DNA of 64,000 nucleotides from Dromiciops gliroides (GCF_019393635.1 NC_057861.1:720042232-720106231), one strand, 5' to 3'; counted from the first letter of the stretch, positions 1 to 12,012 are shown. The notes: generated from the letters alone by a model not told the origin. Numbers and translations are program-made.

Positions 1-121
1 GAGTAGTCTATATTAAAAAAATCAGTCTTCCCAAGAACATCAGAAATGGGCTGCTATAAAAGTCATAGTGTCTCTAGTTTTGTCACTACTCTATACTTTT
101 GTAGATTAATAGTATATGGTT

Positions 122-269
122 GGGGCTGCTAGGTGGCAGAGTGGATAGAGCACTGGCCCTGGATTCAGAAGGACCCGAGTTCAAATCTGGCCTCAGACAT
201 TTGACATTTACTAGCTGTGTGACCCTGGGCAAGTCACATAACCCCAATTGCCTTACCAAAAAACAAACA
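122..269 (+). mobile_element. WSINE1-type short SINE
   Basis: A tRNA-like head has an A-box-like motif (tggcagagtgg) and a B-box-like motif (gagttcaaatc), followed by the family's ctgtgtgaccctgggcaagtcac core and a short A/C-rich tail. It is flanked by a perfect 14-bp target duplication AATAGTATATGGTT at 108-121 and 270-283. That fixes both ends and shows L1-type target-primed insertion. It has no coding capacity, so the open frame across it is chance. Confidence 0.93.
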
Positions 270-399
270 AATAGTATATGGTTTTATATTGCTTTTCTAG
301 AGAAAGAATATTTAGGGAAGAGGAGAACTGATTCCTGAAAAATTATGTTATTTTTAAATATCTAGAAAATGGACCTTTATACCACTTGCTTGAATTTAT

Positions 400-760
400 A
401 GTCATCAGAGGCAACTCATTCCAATTTGGACACACTTTAAAAATATTTCCAAACATCACTATCACAATTTCTACCTGGAGTGATTATGCAAGCCCTAGTT
501 GTAAGGGAGTTTTATTGACATCCAGCTAAAATTGTCTTGGAAATGTCTCCCTATTACACCTGGTTCTTTCTTCTGGGGCCAACAAGGAGAAATCTATTTT
601 TTTTTCTTTCATGGAGAGCCCCTCAAATATTTGAAGACAGCTATCATTTCCTACTTGAATCTTCTCTTTTCCGGGTGAAACATTTCAAATTTATGTATCT
701 AATTGGCATATAGTATGAGTTAAAGGCATTCCCTGAATGGGCTGTACTCTAACTTATCAT
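400..760 (-). mobile_element. CR1/L3-like LINE 3' remnant, degenerate
   Basis: On the minus strand this has the character of a CR1/L3 3' UTR: blocks resembling ctcatcttttccaggttaaa and tcaaatatttgaagacagctatcat, which recur in similar old elements elsewhere in this window (7430-7700, 52330-52790). The ends are uncertain and there is no reading frame left. The assignment rests on resemblance only. Confidence 0.45.
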
Positions 761-846
761 TGTGTTTTATAAACTAAAAGGCAAGGATTATTCCACATTT
801 TGAATAAAACAAAGAACAACAATCGTTTCTGATGTATAGGCTATTT

Positions 847-1097
847 ATTGTTGTTTTGTTGTTTAAGTCATGTCCAACTCTTAGTGACCCCATTTAAGAT
901 TTTCTTGGCAAAGATAGTGGGGTGGTTTGTGATTTCCTTCTCCAGCTCATTTTACAGATTAGGAACATAGGCAAAGAAGGTTATGTGACTTGCCCAAGGT
1001 CACACAGGTAGTAAGTATATGAGAGCAGATTTGAAAAGAGTAAGATGCCCTTCTGGCTCTAGACCTAGTGTTTATCTACAATCCCATCTAGCTGCTT
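847..1097 (-). mobile_element. MAR1-type CORE-SINE (RTE/Bov-B-like tail)
   Basis: Read on the minus strand it runs head, core with the gacttgcccaaggtcacac block, tttacagatgaggaa-type middle, and a tail ending in the gtcatgtccaactct motif. That tail is shared with RTE/Bov-B LINE 3' ends, the presumed mobilising partner. It is clearly older than the short SINEs here, with many substitutions. Confidence 0.8.
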
Positions 1098-1524
1098 ATT
1101 CAGTGACATGTCAACATTTTCTCTGTTCTTTGTTTAGAATCGTGGTAATAAAATAAAAACACAGTAACAAACATGATTATCACCTGGAATTATTATAAGG
1201 CCAATAAGGATTGGGGTTGTTCCTGAGTGAATGTATTGTTGGTCTTATTGAGCAATTATTTCACCTACTGGCAAAAAAAAAAAAATGTGCTTCTGGGTTT
1301 GGAATCCCTGAAGCCACAACAATATCCCCCTAGAAAGTCCATATAATGCTCATTCTTTCAGAAAATGTGAACCCCCAAACATTTTATGCAGCTATTATTT
1401 GTCAAAGACATTTTGTTAAGGAGACTTGAACCTCTGAGTCCCAATCAGGGAAGATAACTTTAATTCAGTTATTGGTATAATAATAATAGTAAAGATGTAT
1501 ATATCTAAGTACTAACATATTGTA

Positions 1525-1815
1525 GTGGATAGAGATTCAGGGCTAGGAAGATCTGGCTTCATGTCTTGCCCCTGCCACATCCAAGCTGTGTGACCATGGA
1601 GAATTCATTTAAACTCAGCATTTCCAGAAATACCAATAAATCACAAATTAGTTGTAGATTTGCATTAGTAGAGAAATGGGATAACCAGTCCAGATGAAAT
1701 ACAAACCAACAAACAGGCAAACAAATCAATAATGTCTTTGTCACATGCTTGAAGTATGACTCTGGGCAAAAGATTTCCTAAATTCTATCAAATGTAAAAT
1801 AAGGAAGTTGGTCAC
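1525..1815 (+). mobile_element. MIR/THER1-like SINE fragment
   Basis: Contains a gtggatagag head, an agatctggctt block and ccaagctgtgtgacc, all in MIR/THER1 order, then a diverged region ending near 1815 with tgactctgggcaaa. Divergence is high and the boundaries are estimates. Confidence 0.5.
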
Positions 1816-2280
1816 AGAAATGACAACGTCTGTTAGCAACCTGCTAGCATGTCACAAAATTCCCAAGTACAGCCTGAACTAGATTAAAATGTTTAACAAG
1901 TAAAAATACAACAAATGTATGTGTGTTGGGTAGATATTTATATATTTGTAGTTTGTTTAGTTCTAGTTCTCTAAGTTGTTATGATGCTTGGGTATCTGTT
2001 TCTATTTGAGTGGTGTCAAATTCCAGAAATCTAGGGCTCCTTTCAGCCTTAAATCTTCAATATCAATCAAAGCATCAGTCCCATGAGGTTGTGAGCACCG
2101 CGGCTTGTCAAGCGTCACAGGCTATAGCTCCATGGGTTGGTAACCTTTGTCTATACCATTGTCTACCTGCCCTCCTTCTTTGTCCTGGGTTCATTGCCCT
2201 TGTAGTGCCTAGAGAGAGTTAGAGAAAAAAGTTTTTCAGTATTTCAATTCCAACCTCAAATAATTTTCTGGATGATGAAT
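1816..2280. other. Unassigned, no gene seen
   Basis: Mixed-composition sequence with no recognisable repeat or exon. The 70-codon open frame at 2010-2222 has no family resemblance I can name. Confidence 0.6.
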
Positions 2281-2313
2281 TATTTTTTTGTCTCTAAGAG
2301 TTCATTCCTGATA

Positions 2314-2337
2314 AGTGTGTGTGTGTGTGTGTGTGTG
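2314..2337 (+). repeat. (GT)n microsatellite
   Basis: About twelve uninterrupted GT units. Confidence 0.97.
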
Positions 2338-2884
2338 AAAAGGGAAGTAAAAAGGGAGTATAGAGAGTGGAAACATGAATCAGATATGAAACAGGCAGTT
2401 TTATTCCCACAAATGAAAAGGGAATAATTTTGAAAAATCATAGAACTATCATCATTTGAGAAGCTGGTATATGCAAGCCTTATTTGGAAATTTAAAGATG
2501 GCTGACAATTAACTATCATATATTTCATTTCAACTTATAGCCTGACTAATTACAAGAGTCTTCTTTCATTTAGTGATTTCTTTTCTTGGATGTCACTCTC
2601 TTAGTTAATCTGCTACTGTTTTGGCTTCCTAATGCTATTGTCATTGTTAAGTACTCAGGTAGGAAAGGCCTTGCTACCAGAAAGGTGTCAGATGCCTCCA
2701 ATCTTCCCTATCCAAATGATTCTTTAGCTTTTTTTCAAATATCTACATATACAGATACACGCAGATACTAATAAATATGTCTGTCTCCTATTCATAATAT
2801 AAAATTATTTCCCTACTCATAAATGTGCAGGTGCTCCTTATTGCTTACTTAATAAAAATGAAACATATTAATTAGCCTGGAATT

Positions 2885-3175
2885 TAAGAAACTCCCAGAT
2901 GTGGTTCCACTCTACCTTTTTAAAATGTTTCCTATTATTTTCCTTAAGCAACTTCATGATTAAGTCAAAACAATTTGCTTTTCCTTAATCACATCCTACA
3001 CACCTCTGCCTCTTTTTTCTTGCATCTACTTATATACTTTATCTTTTGTCTGAAATGCAACTCTCTCTAACACCTTCACATATAACCATTTTGGTGAAAA
3101 CTTTTTTCCTACTTCAGGGTCCTCTCCTCTCCAAAGCCTTTGATACTTCTTCAGGGAAGTGTTCTTCACTCAGAA
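2885..3175 (+). mobile_element. L2 LINE 3' fragment
   Basis: Order and wording follow the L2 3' end: a stretch like gcctggaa...ctctgcctttt, then a tcaaatgcaactct-type block and caaagcctttgat...cttcagggaagtgtt (the aggaagccttccctga region). Strongly diverged. A few hundred bases to either side are unassigned. Confidence 0.5.
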
Positions 3176-3270
3176 GGTACATAATGAATCTATGTTGAAT
3201 TTAACTGAATTGAAATAAAGAGACCCCTAATATAGATATCAAAAATAAGGCTTTGTGATGTCTGAGTGCG

Positions 3271-3274
3271 CTCG

Positions 3275-3339
<65 letters not shown>

Positions 3340-3460
3340 CCTCTCTCTCTCCCTTTCTCTCAACATCCCATTCCCCTTCTCTATCCCCCCTCTCATTTCC
3401 CCTCTCTCTCCCCCTCTCTTAGCTCTTTTTCTCCCTCTCTCTATATCTATCTATCTACCT
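3271..3460 (+). repeat. (CT)n polypyrimidine tract
   Basis: Pure CT dinucleotides over roughly 3279-3332, then interrupted CT/CCT to about 3460 including a short (TATC) run. Complementary Ser/Leu- and Arg/Glu-rich open frames on both strands are artefacts of this repeat. Confidence 0.95.
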
Positions 3461-3489
3461 ATCATGTGCCTGAATGTCTCTTTATAACA

Positions 3490-4200
3490 GCAACCTTTTT
3501 GTTTTCAGTTACCTCCATTTACTTCCATTAATGGAATTTGAGAATATTATATCATCTTCAGGAGGCTCTCATTTGACATACAGTCATAGTCAAATCCTCA
3601 ACAGAATAAAACAAAAACAAAAGCTAGCATCACACAACACAAAATCATCAAAGGCATGTGGTTCTAGCTTTTAGAGGGAAAAATAACAGAAGAAAGAAGT
3701 GACTTGGTATTTTAATTTCTGGTTTATACATTTGAAATAGGAGTGTGCTAGTAAATGTTTAACTCGCTCTTTGGGAAATGAACATATATACATGTATGTG
3801 TCATGAATATACATGTGTATATATGCACTTATCTATTAATGCATATACATGTTTATATATCTACATTATATTTACATATATGTACATCTGTATATACAAT
3901 CAATTTAATATAGCATATTTTTGTATGTGTACTGTATGACTATGTGCACAATACACACATATGTTATCCATACATATTTATACAAAAGGACATTTTAAAA
4001 TAAAAAAATAATTTGCACAATTATATTTTTCTGCCACTATTATAAATATAGAAATCAATAAAACAATAAATCAACCATGTATTTGTAGCATATGCTAGTT
4101 TCTGAGTTATTCATTCTTACACTACAAATTTAATAATCAGTTCTCTTGAGCCTAGTTTCAAGTATTGGCAATCTTGCTTTTTGTTTTATTTTTGTTTGTT
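3490..4200. repeat. AT-rich stretch with (ATAC/ATGT) repeats
   Basis: 3780-3990 is a decayed purine-pyrimidine alternating tract (atatacatgtatgtg and similar). The remainder, including 3490-3780 and 4000-4190, shows no gene or recognised repeat. Confidence 0.7.
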
Positions 4201-4207
4201 TGTTTTA

Positions 4208-4420
4208 ATGAGGCAGCACAGTAGAATGCAAAGGATATTGAAGAGGGAGTCAGCAGACTCAAGTTGAGTTTCTGTGTCTGCCAACTTGCTAAGTCTGTGG
4301 TAGAAGTCAAATCCCTCACTCTCTCCAGGCTTCCATTTCTTCATTTGTGAAGTAAAACTGATGGCCTAAATAATGGTAATCCCTTTGAGTTTCATAATTC
4401 TCTGATTTTTTTTATCTTTT
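4208..4420 (+). mobile_element. MIR-like SINE, old
   Basis: A head like gaggcagcacagtagaa, then gccaacttgctaag and a ttccatttcttcatttgtgaagt block (the cctcatctgtaaaatg part of MIR), ending in an ataattctctga-type tail. Diverged but collinear with MIR. Confidence 0.6.
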
Positions 4421-4740
4421 CCGTAGTGATCTTTTCCCATTTTTTTCTATAATAACTTTAAGATTATTGGGTATAAGACACCATGAGCAAAATATATGTG
4501 GACCTCAATTTCCCCATCTATAAGATGGTAATGAAATGATGTGTGCAAGTATGTATGAATGTTAATGGAAAAATATCTAAGGTAATTTTTGACTCTATAT
4601 TCTATGAGTTCTTATTACTCAATTTGAGTTCTTATCAAATCCTCCATGGCTACTAACTATGACATAATACCAGAAATTTCTGGAATTAGTCACTCTAATT
4701 GCAAGCTGCTAACCTAACCCTGGTAGACTAGTCTACCTAT

Positions 4741-5008
4741 ATATGGATAGGCACATCACTATATGTAACACATAGTTATAAATTTCCTTTAAAAGGAATT
4801 TTTTTAAAAGACTCTCTGTCAGAGTTGGGGATACCAACACATATTAAAGGAGAGGTCTTTGCTATGCTGAACTAATATGGATAGGCACATCACTATATTT
4901 AACACATAGTTATAAATTTCCTTTAAAAGGAATTTTTTTAAAAGACTCTCTGTCAGAGTTGGGGATACCAACACATATTAAAGGAGAGGTCTTTGCTATG
5001 CTGAACTA
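4741..5008 (+). repeat. 134-bp tandem duplication, two units
   Basis: Unit 1 spans 4741-4874 and unit 2 spans 4875-5008. By eye they differ at one base (tatatgtaac versus tatatttaac), so this is a recent local duplication. Neither unit resembles a gene or a transposon I recognise. Confidence 0.97.
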
Positions 5009-5009
5009 A

Positions 5010-6050
5010 TTAGTGACTTTGGATTAAAGAACTGAATGCTTCTCTTATATTATAAATGTTAAATGGTTGGGGTAACATTAATTTCTTGCCATCCACTAAT
5101 GCCTTAGCTCTGATAATTTATGAGAGATTCAGAGCTCTAAGGGAATGGAATGTAGGGCAGGTACTGTTTTATGAAAGGAAGAAGTAAAGGACGGGGTCAG
5201 AGTAGGGTAAGAAAATATGGGAGGTCTTTAGTGGCAGCTAGAGTAGTGAAGAGGAAGAGAACATAAAGATGAAGATCTGGGAGGGAACCAGAAAGGGCAA
5301 TGGTTAGATCCTAAAGGTATGTACTTCACTTACTTTATAAATCAGTTTGGTCCTGAACCTTAGGGTCATCAACCCTTGTCTGATATCATTAAATCAGAGT
5401 AAGGAAGCAACCTGAAACACTTGTTCACTTCATTTGGAATAATTCCCCACCATTTTAATGCTTATGTGAATCCTCCCAACCTCTAAAACCTGCTCTGGAG
5501 ATTACAGAACAAAAGACCTATAAAGTGAGGTTTTTACTCAGTTTCAGGAGGGAGAGCACTATCAGGCATTTATTAATCACCTAGACTGTACTATTCTCTA
5601 TGGCTGGTGTAAAAAAGAAGTAGAAGAAATAACTCTTAATCTTGAAAAATCAAGAAACATTTAAAGCATTCCATGAAGCACAGACACAGAAAATGAACCA
5701 TGAGATAAGTATATTTGAATTATGGGTAAAATAAATACAAGGCAATTTTAGGGTATCACTAGTATCCAGGACAACAGGAAGGAGCTCAGATGGTAAGGAG
5801 AGATCAGCGTTTGTAGGAAACTAAGTATTCTAAGATAAAGAAATAAAGTAAAAAATATGACCAGGAATGCAAGCTATCCAAAGCATATGTATAGAGATAA
5901 GAGAATAAGTGTTGTATATGATAGCCAGTTTGGTCAGCTTGAAAAGTGTGTTGAAAGGACTGCTGCATTCTAGCAAAAACATGGGGTTGGACACCACCCC
6001 AATGATCCCTTTTCAATAATCTGAAGCACTAGAAACATATGAAGTGTGTG
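5010..6050. other. Unassigned
   Basis: No recognised gene. A weak fragment of the old 'tttattaatcacctagactgt' type interspersed repeat lies near 5565-5640. The rest looks unique. Confidence 0.5.
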
Positions 6051-6429
6051 AAATATGTATCAAATTAGTGACAGCAACAAAAATAATGATGATGATGACT
6101 TTTATACCATATTTGGGTTAAAAATATACTTGTCCCACAAAACAAAAAAAAAAAACACTCTTAAGAAGGACAAATCATATTCCCATTTTACAGAGTTTGT
6201 TTGGTGGCATTGTTATAGGCACACATTAAAGCAGTTGTGGAGGCCAAACTCAGAACAAAATAACTTAAATCATCTGAATCCAAAAGGTATAGAATTCTCT
6301 TTCCACTATGCCCTATGCCTTCACAAATTGAAGGTATCTGATACCTTTACAACGAATATGTCCAATATAAAAGGAGGCATCTTTGTAAAAATCAAACTGC
6401 ATATCATCTGGTATGATAATAAAATGATG

Positions 6430-6660
6430 ATGATGATAGGTTATATAGCACCTTAAGATTTACAAGTCACTTTACACAAATTATCTGGTTTGATCCTCAT
6501 AAAAATCCTGTAATTTAGGTACTATTATTATCTCAACATCACAGAGAAAGAAACTGATGCTGAGAAAGATTAAGTGATTTTACCTGGGACACACATTTAG
6601 TGAGTTATCTGAGGCAAGCTTTAAACTAATTTCCTCTTGAAGCCAATTCTTATCTCAACT
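6430..6660 (-). mobile_element. MIR-type SINE, minus strand
   Basis: On the plus strand it reads tttacacaaattatctggtttgatcctcataaaaatcctgtaa...tactattattatctcaacatcacagagaaagaaactgatgctgagaaagattaagtg, the reverse complement of MIR/MIR3 order. The 133-codon open frame overlapping its left end is not protein-like. Confidence 0.7.
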
Positions 6661-7290
6661 ATGGAAATTTATTAATGGTACTTATATTACTCCATTTCAA
6701 ATGAATACTTGCCAAATGCCCTTTTCACTCAGAGCTGTGGAGACCAAAGTGAAATATTCTTGGATATCTATTAAAGAGAGGGTGATTCAATCATTAATGT
6801 CTCAATTAAAAGGTGTCAATTGTAATTTTCAGTTCCTGAGATTATATCTATGGTACCTAGTGAGACACGGTGTTTAATGGAGTGTTGCAAAATTTACCAC
6901 GTAACCAACTCAGGCATCCTTTGTCTAAGAACAGCAACTTATCTGTCTGTAATGGATTTGTAATTACTCGTCCAAATTGTATAATCCTGGCAAGGCATAT
7001 CTCCACCAGGACTCTCTCCATGCACTTTCTCTGCATTGTTATAAAGGAGAGTTAAAATATGATTTTTGAGGATCACCCTTCCTTAGGACCTACACCAATT
7101 CAGATCTTGTGGTCTCATGATTCTTTCATTGTTTTCATTTCCTTTCTTAATTAAAAATATCATTTAAATAAAACCAGGCTCTTTTGATATTAAATAGGAA
7201 TAGGGGAGTGGATAGTTAATGGCCTCTGATAATTGTTCACTTCTCTCTGGTGGGTGTGGGGGATAGTCCCTTTTAAAACACCCACTTTCC
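6661..7290. other. Unassigned
   Basis: No repeat family, exon or regulatory structure recognised. Confidence 0.5.
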
Positions 7291-7299
7291 TGACTAACA

Positions 7300-7700
7300 G
7301 AATCACAGAATTTGAAAGTTAGAATTCATATACAATTGATATACAACAGGAACCCTCAGATCGTGACAAGTAGATCCTTGAACTTCTGCTTTAATAATTC
7401 TAAAGAGGCCCTACCACCTCCAAGGGTGTAAATTGGGATGGTTCTAATTCTCAGGAGTTTTTGCTTGTTTGTTTTTGTCTTGGCATCAAGTCTAAATCTG
7501 CCTCTTGAAATCTTTTACCAAATACTCAAGATTCAGCTTTCTGGAGGCAGTTAGAAATCTAATTCATCTCCTATATGATGTTCCTTTAAATATTCAAAGA
7601 CAGATTTGCCTTCTCCAAGCTAAACACCTGCAGCTCCTTAAACTGTTCTGGTCACACACAGCTGCCCATCATGAAATTCCACAGTTTTCAAAGAACTTGG
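7300..7700 (-). mobile_element. CR1/L3-like remnant
   Basis: 7430-7700 contains ttcaaagacagatttgccttctccaagctaaac and gctccttaaactgttctggtcacac. These match the antisense CR1/L3 3' end pattern (caggctaaacatccccagttccttcaac). 7300-7420 has a tagaatttgaaagtt...cctc block of the same or an adjoining element. The 82-codon frame here is incidental. Confidence 0.5.
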
Positions 7701-8520
7701 CAACTGGTGATCATTTGAAGGACAATGAACAGGCAAATGATGGGATTGGTTAGTAGGAAGAAGAGTTTTAAAGGAGATCATCTAATTTCATAAGTATTCC
7801 TTGCGGTGCTAAAATGAATAATGAATGTGTAGAAAAAGCAATGGATGATTCTTTTGTTCCTTTTATATCCATGAAATAATAAGAAAAAAGCCCGAAAGCC
7901 CCAAGCACAACTGGTGAGCTGTTCATGGCAGATTCACAGGAGGACAAAGATAATAGTTCTAGGAAAGGGTAGGCAAGAGTGGGTTACGTCCAACATAGTG
8001 GAAGGAGTACCTAGTTCTAGGAGATCATCAACCAATTGAAGAATTAACATTTTGAAATAATTATTTGTTGTCGACCCTAGATCAGCTAACCTCGATGCAA
8101 AATTTTTAGTTTCTAGTTGCTATGGTGATCCTATAAATTGTGGCTTCTTAAGAAACTATTTTTTCTAGTCAGTTTTCAATTTGGATCACAAAACGATGTA
8201 GAAACTACTATGACCTGAATTCTTTGTGTTTTCAACAAATACTGGGAACATCTAAATGGACAAAAAGTCAACATTATGAGAAGAGGAAATCTGAAAGGCT
8301 TTGACATCTGATTTTTATACTTCTCTACTATTCCAATGTTTATCTGAACTCTCCTCACCTCTAAATAATGTTCTGGAGATGGCATGAGAGGATGCTTCTT
8401 GAGGTTTTTATTCTCTTTAACATCCTGAGTGAGAGAAAAATATGATCTTATTTTTGTTGTTTCTCTCTTGTAGTAACCTGGAATTATACTATTCACCATT
8501 CAATGGGGAAAAGCAACTTT
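7701..8520. other. Unassigned
   Basis: No gene or recognised repeat. A 107-codon minus frame at 8176-8499 has low-complexity composition and no recognisable motif. Confidence 0.5.
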
Positions 8521-8524
8521 CAAA

Positions 8525-8630
8525 AAAATCCATTTATTAATTACCTACAATATGCCAGATACCATGCTAGGCATTGGGGAGACAAAGCCTAAAACAGAAA
8601 AACCCCATCTCTCATGGAGAATTCTATTAG
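8525..8630 (+). mobile_element. Old interspersed repeat fragment (L2/L3-like)
   Basis: Reads tttattaattacctacaatatgccagataccatgctaggcattggggagacaaagcc. This common mammalian 'acctactatgtgccaggcactgtgctagg' block is found at the ends of L2/L3-type elements. The family is not resolved. Confidence 0.6.
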
Positions 8631-8634
8631 AAAA

Positions 8635-9240
8635 GAAATGTATATATATATAAATATATACAAAATATGAGGACTTGACCTGTGATTTCACTGGTATATA
8701 GGACTCCCTTTTAATATAAGTCAGAAACTTCTTTGCAACACATTTTTTTTTTTAGTGAGCTACATAGAACATGGAAAGGTCACACAACCGGTAAGTGTCA
8801 GAGTAGAGACTTGAACCCTGATGTCCCAGGCTATGAGGTTGATTCTCTATCCTTTTCACAAAATTTACAGATGCAAAAACTGAGACTTGTCTACTTCCTG
8901 ATGAGCGTATACTCTACTGGGCAGATAAATCATAGTCACTGCTAAATTTCATTCACATCAATTTCAAGTTTGTTAAAATCATGAAATATGTTTGGCGGGA
9001 TATGTCTTCACATAAAGTGTTGCTTTCAGGCTTTCTTATCTGTATAGATCTAAGATTTGTGTTAGATCACTTGCTGTAATTACAATGTTAATGACAGTCT
9101 TTTTTTAGTTCATAAATAGAAGTACAAGAAGATGATTTTCATTAAAATATCCTATTTAAGTATGATTAATTATTAAAAATGATCATACACATATTGAAAA
9201 TAACAAAGAAATCTTGAAGGGGGTAATAGCTTAGAAGTGC
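8635..9240. other. Mostly unassigned, MIR-like fragment inside
   Basis: 8770-8860 has an antisense MIR-like block (gtaagtgtcagagtagagacttgaaccctgatgtcccaggc). Nothing else was recognised. Confidence 0.45.
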
Positions 9241-9243
9241 ATA

Positions 9244-9262
9244 CGTGTGTGTGTGTGTGTGT
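9244..9262 (+). repeat. (GT)n microsatellite
   Basis: About nine GT units. Confidence 0.95.
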
Positions 9263-9284
9263 TGTATGTGTGAAGCATTTTGCA

Positions 9285-9730
9285 AAAAAACAAGTTGAAT
9301 TTTATTTTTCTTTTCATAAATGATTTTATCGATCTCTTTTACTTTTATGCAATGTATATTTCCAAATATATCCTCTCCAACCCTCTCTCCTTCCTAGAAA
9401 GCCATCTTTCATGCCAAATGATTATAATATGCAAACACAAAGTAAAAGACAAACAAAAAAGATAGTTTATCAAAACATTAAAAAATCAATGTATATGTAG
9501 TGTGCTATACTCATCTTCCCTGCCTTTGCATAGAGACCCAAGGAAAAATATTGTCTCATACTTCGTCTTTGGGGCCAAACTTGGTCATTATATTTTTGCA
9601 AAATTCATTTTTAATCGTGCTGTTGCTATTGTTCTTCCCATTTGTACAATCATCATTAGTGCATATATGTTTTCCAATTTCTTTTCACTGATCATTGAAT
9701 CAGTTCATTTAGTCTTCCTAGGCTTCTTGG
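9285..9730 (-). mobile_element. L1 3' UTR remnant, antisense
   Basis: Contains ttttcataaatgattttatcgatctcttt, ccctctctccttcctagaaagcc, and ggggccaaacttggtcattatatttttgc. This is the antisense marsupial L1 3' UTR wording, matching the order in other L1 tails of the region. Two overlapping plus-strand open frames (9500-9786) are antisense artefacts. Confidence 0.6.
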
Positions 9731-9884
9731 TATACATTATTCCCAGTACTTGGCACAGTTACTGGCACCTAATAGGAGCTAAATAAGATTTTTTTTTAAT
9801 TTAAAGACTGGCTGGTTCTACAGATCTTCCTACTTAGTCTTTTTTTCTTCTTTTGGCCCTGAAATATTACTGGATAAATAAATT

Positions 9885-10015
9885 ATAATCCCCTTATATT
9901 TCGATATATCAGAAGCTCTTTGAAGGCAGGAGAAGCTTTCCTTGATTCTTACATTCTAACTTGCGAATACAGTCATTTGCACAGAGCAGGCTTTTAATAA
10001 TAGTCTATTTGTTGA
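9885..10015 (+). mobile_element. L2 3' end fragment
   Basis: gctctttgaaggcaggaga...cagtcatttgcacagagcaggcttttaataatagtc is the L2 3' end (ctccttgagggcagggac...cacagtgcctggcacatagtagg). Confidence 0.7.
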
Positions 10016-10019
10016 GAAA

Positions 10020-10800
10020 TATTTATGTTTCCTGTGAATTACAGGTTGTATTGTCGTGTTTTAAGACAATTATTTGCAATTATTCCAAATAAAAAAAGTT
10101 AGCAAAATCTACACAATATAGCACAGTACATATTCCACTTACCATGTAATTGTTTATATTGGCAATCTCTCCACTGGCTTCCCCAGAGCAATGGTTTAAT
10201 TAAGTGAATCTCCCTTTTCCTGTGAAGTGATCATTTAACTCATTTAAAATAGTTTTACTGTCAATATACTTTTGTATGATATTTCTAACTGGTGCCTTAA
10301 TCAGTAGATGTGCTGCCTCACAGAGAGAGCTTGGAATTTTATTTTGCTACTACTTATTTTTAATCTATGGCATTGTCTCTCAAAAGACTCAGTGGTTAAA
10401 GCCACATTATGTGAACTGTTGGCAATTGAAAGATTATAATCAGGCTAAACCTCTGGCTAGCCCAGGGTTAGGTCATCAAGGTTGATTTTGTTTCTGAATT
10501 CCTATTCACTTGAACCTCTGAAAGAATGGAAAACTACTCTCTAAACAAAACAAAAAACAATCATCCCCTCCTAAAATTTCTTTAAGTTGACAAATTCTTT
10601 GCATAACCTAGAAAATAATAACATGATAAAATATATAACCCTACCTAAAGTTAATTTCTTATAGGATAGGTTAAGACAATACTTCTTCAGCATGTTTAGA
10701 TGTCTGGAGAACTATCATTATTATTGTCCCCATCACACAAGTGAGGTAATTGATGAACCTCTTTGCTTCCAGTCATGAAACAACTGTCAGTCTGACATCA
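10020..10800. other. Unassigned
   Basis: No gene or recognised repeat. AT-rich. Confidence 0.5.
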
Positions 10801-10825
10801 AACCCAGATGGACTAATTATGTCAG

Positions 10826-10895
10826 TCCTCCCTCCCTCCCTCCCTTACTACCTTACTTCCTTCCTTTCTTCCCCCCTTCCTTTCTTTCTAAATTA
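10826..10895 (+). repeat. (TCCC/TTCC)n polypyrimidine
   Basis: Cctccctccc followed by ttccttcctttcttcc, an interrupted tetranucleotide repeat. Confidence 0.9.
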
Positions 10896-11200
10896 TTCTT
10901 ATGAGCCACAGGATTTCTCTTTTTTTAATCCTTTCTCTGATGCTCCTTTATTTTACTGAATTTTCAATAAATCATGAACAAAAGTTTCAGAGTTAACTTA
11001 ATTTGCCTCCATTAGTATAATAAGTAATATATGATATGGCTAAATTGCAAATATAATACATGTGAAAATGCATAACATATATATATGTGCATACATGTAT
11101 ACATACATGCATACACACATCCATATATACATATCTTCCCTGCATCTGATTTTGCTTGTAAATTTTTGTTTTGTATTTTAATATTTCCTTTTCTTCTAAG

Positions 11201-11226
11201 AAAGAAGGAAGGAAGGAAGGAAGGAA
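11201..11226 (+). repeat. (GGAA)n microsatellite
   Basis: Six GGAA units in a row. Upstream (11040-11140) is an ATAC/ATGT-type AT-rich tract. Confidence 0.9.
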
Positions 11227-11282
11227 TATAAGGACTTATTAAGCACCTGCTATACTGCTATACTCTGGGCCCTATGTTAAAG

Positions 11283-11694
11283 CATTGTTATTTGTTTCAG
11301 TTGAATCTGACTTCATTATGACATTTGGGATTTTCTTGGCAAAGATACTGGAGAGGCTTCCACTTCTTTTTTTTTTCCCCACTTGCAGGTCAAAAAGGGT
11401 TAAGTGACTTGCCCAGGGTCACATAGCTGGGAAGTGTCAAGTGTCTGAGGTCACATTTGAACTCAGATCCTCCAGAATCCAGGGGTTGTGCTTTATCCAC
11501 TACACCACCTAGCTGCCCCCCCCACCTTGCCATTTCCTTTTTAGCTCATTTTACAGATGAGGAAATTGAGGTAAAGAGGGTAAAATAACTTGTCCAGGAT
11601 TACAAAGTTGGTAAGTGTTTGAGGCCAGATTTGAACTCAGGTATTCCTGACTACAGGCCTGGTACCCTATCCAATGGGAAACCTAGCTGCCCAC
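11283..11694 (-). mobile_element. MAR1-type CORE-SINE split by a younger SINE
   Basis: The two parts flank the insertion at 11367-11523. The left part (11283-11366) carries the RTE-like tail (gttgaatctgacttcattatgacatttgggattttcttggcaaagatactggag) and the right part (11524-11694) the core and head (ttttacagatgaggaaattgagg...tgaactcagg). They are continuous if the inner SINE is removed. Confidence 0.85.
11367..11523 (-). mobile_element. WSINE1-type SINE nested in MAR1
   Basis: Antisense copy: T/C-rich tail at 11367, then gggttaagtgacttgcccagggtcacatagctg, and the head complement ccactacaccacctagctgcccc. It sits inside the MAR1 element and is therefore younger than it. Confidence 0.92.
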
Positions 11695-12012
11695 ATGCCT
11701 ATGCATTATCTAACTTTATATATCAAAATCATCTCAAGAAAGGTTCTTTCATTTTATGTTATTCATTAATTCTCTTCCCTTTCAGTTTGGAAATATGATT
11801 GTTTGGTGGTCTTTGTGTTTATTTTTACCCTATTTTGTGTTGTTGAGACATTGTGGGATGAGAGCTTCTAAAATATCAAGTTTGATCTCCTTCAAAACAA
11901 TTTGATATTACTTTTGTTAATCTTACCTTAGCATACCTCTTCCCTTATTTGTGACTCATTCATGAAAGTATCCATTCATGAGGAAAGTAATATATATAAA
12001 ATCAGGGGTATA

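Noticed and set aside
3190..3487. Arg/Glu and Ser/Leu repeat frames
   Set aside because: (CT)n/(GA)n microsatellite artefacts. The same applies at 36689-37044.
6055..6456. 133-codon plus-strand frame
   Set aside because: Lys/Asn/Asp-rich by local composition and overlaps an antisense MIR element. No motif.
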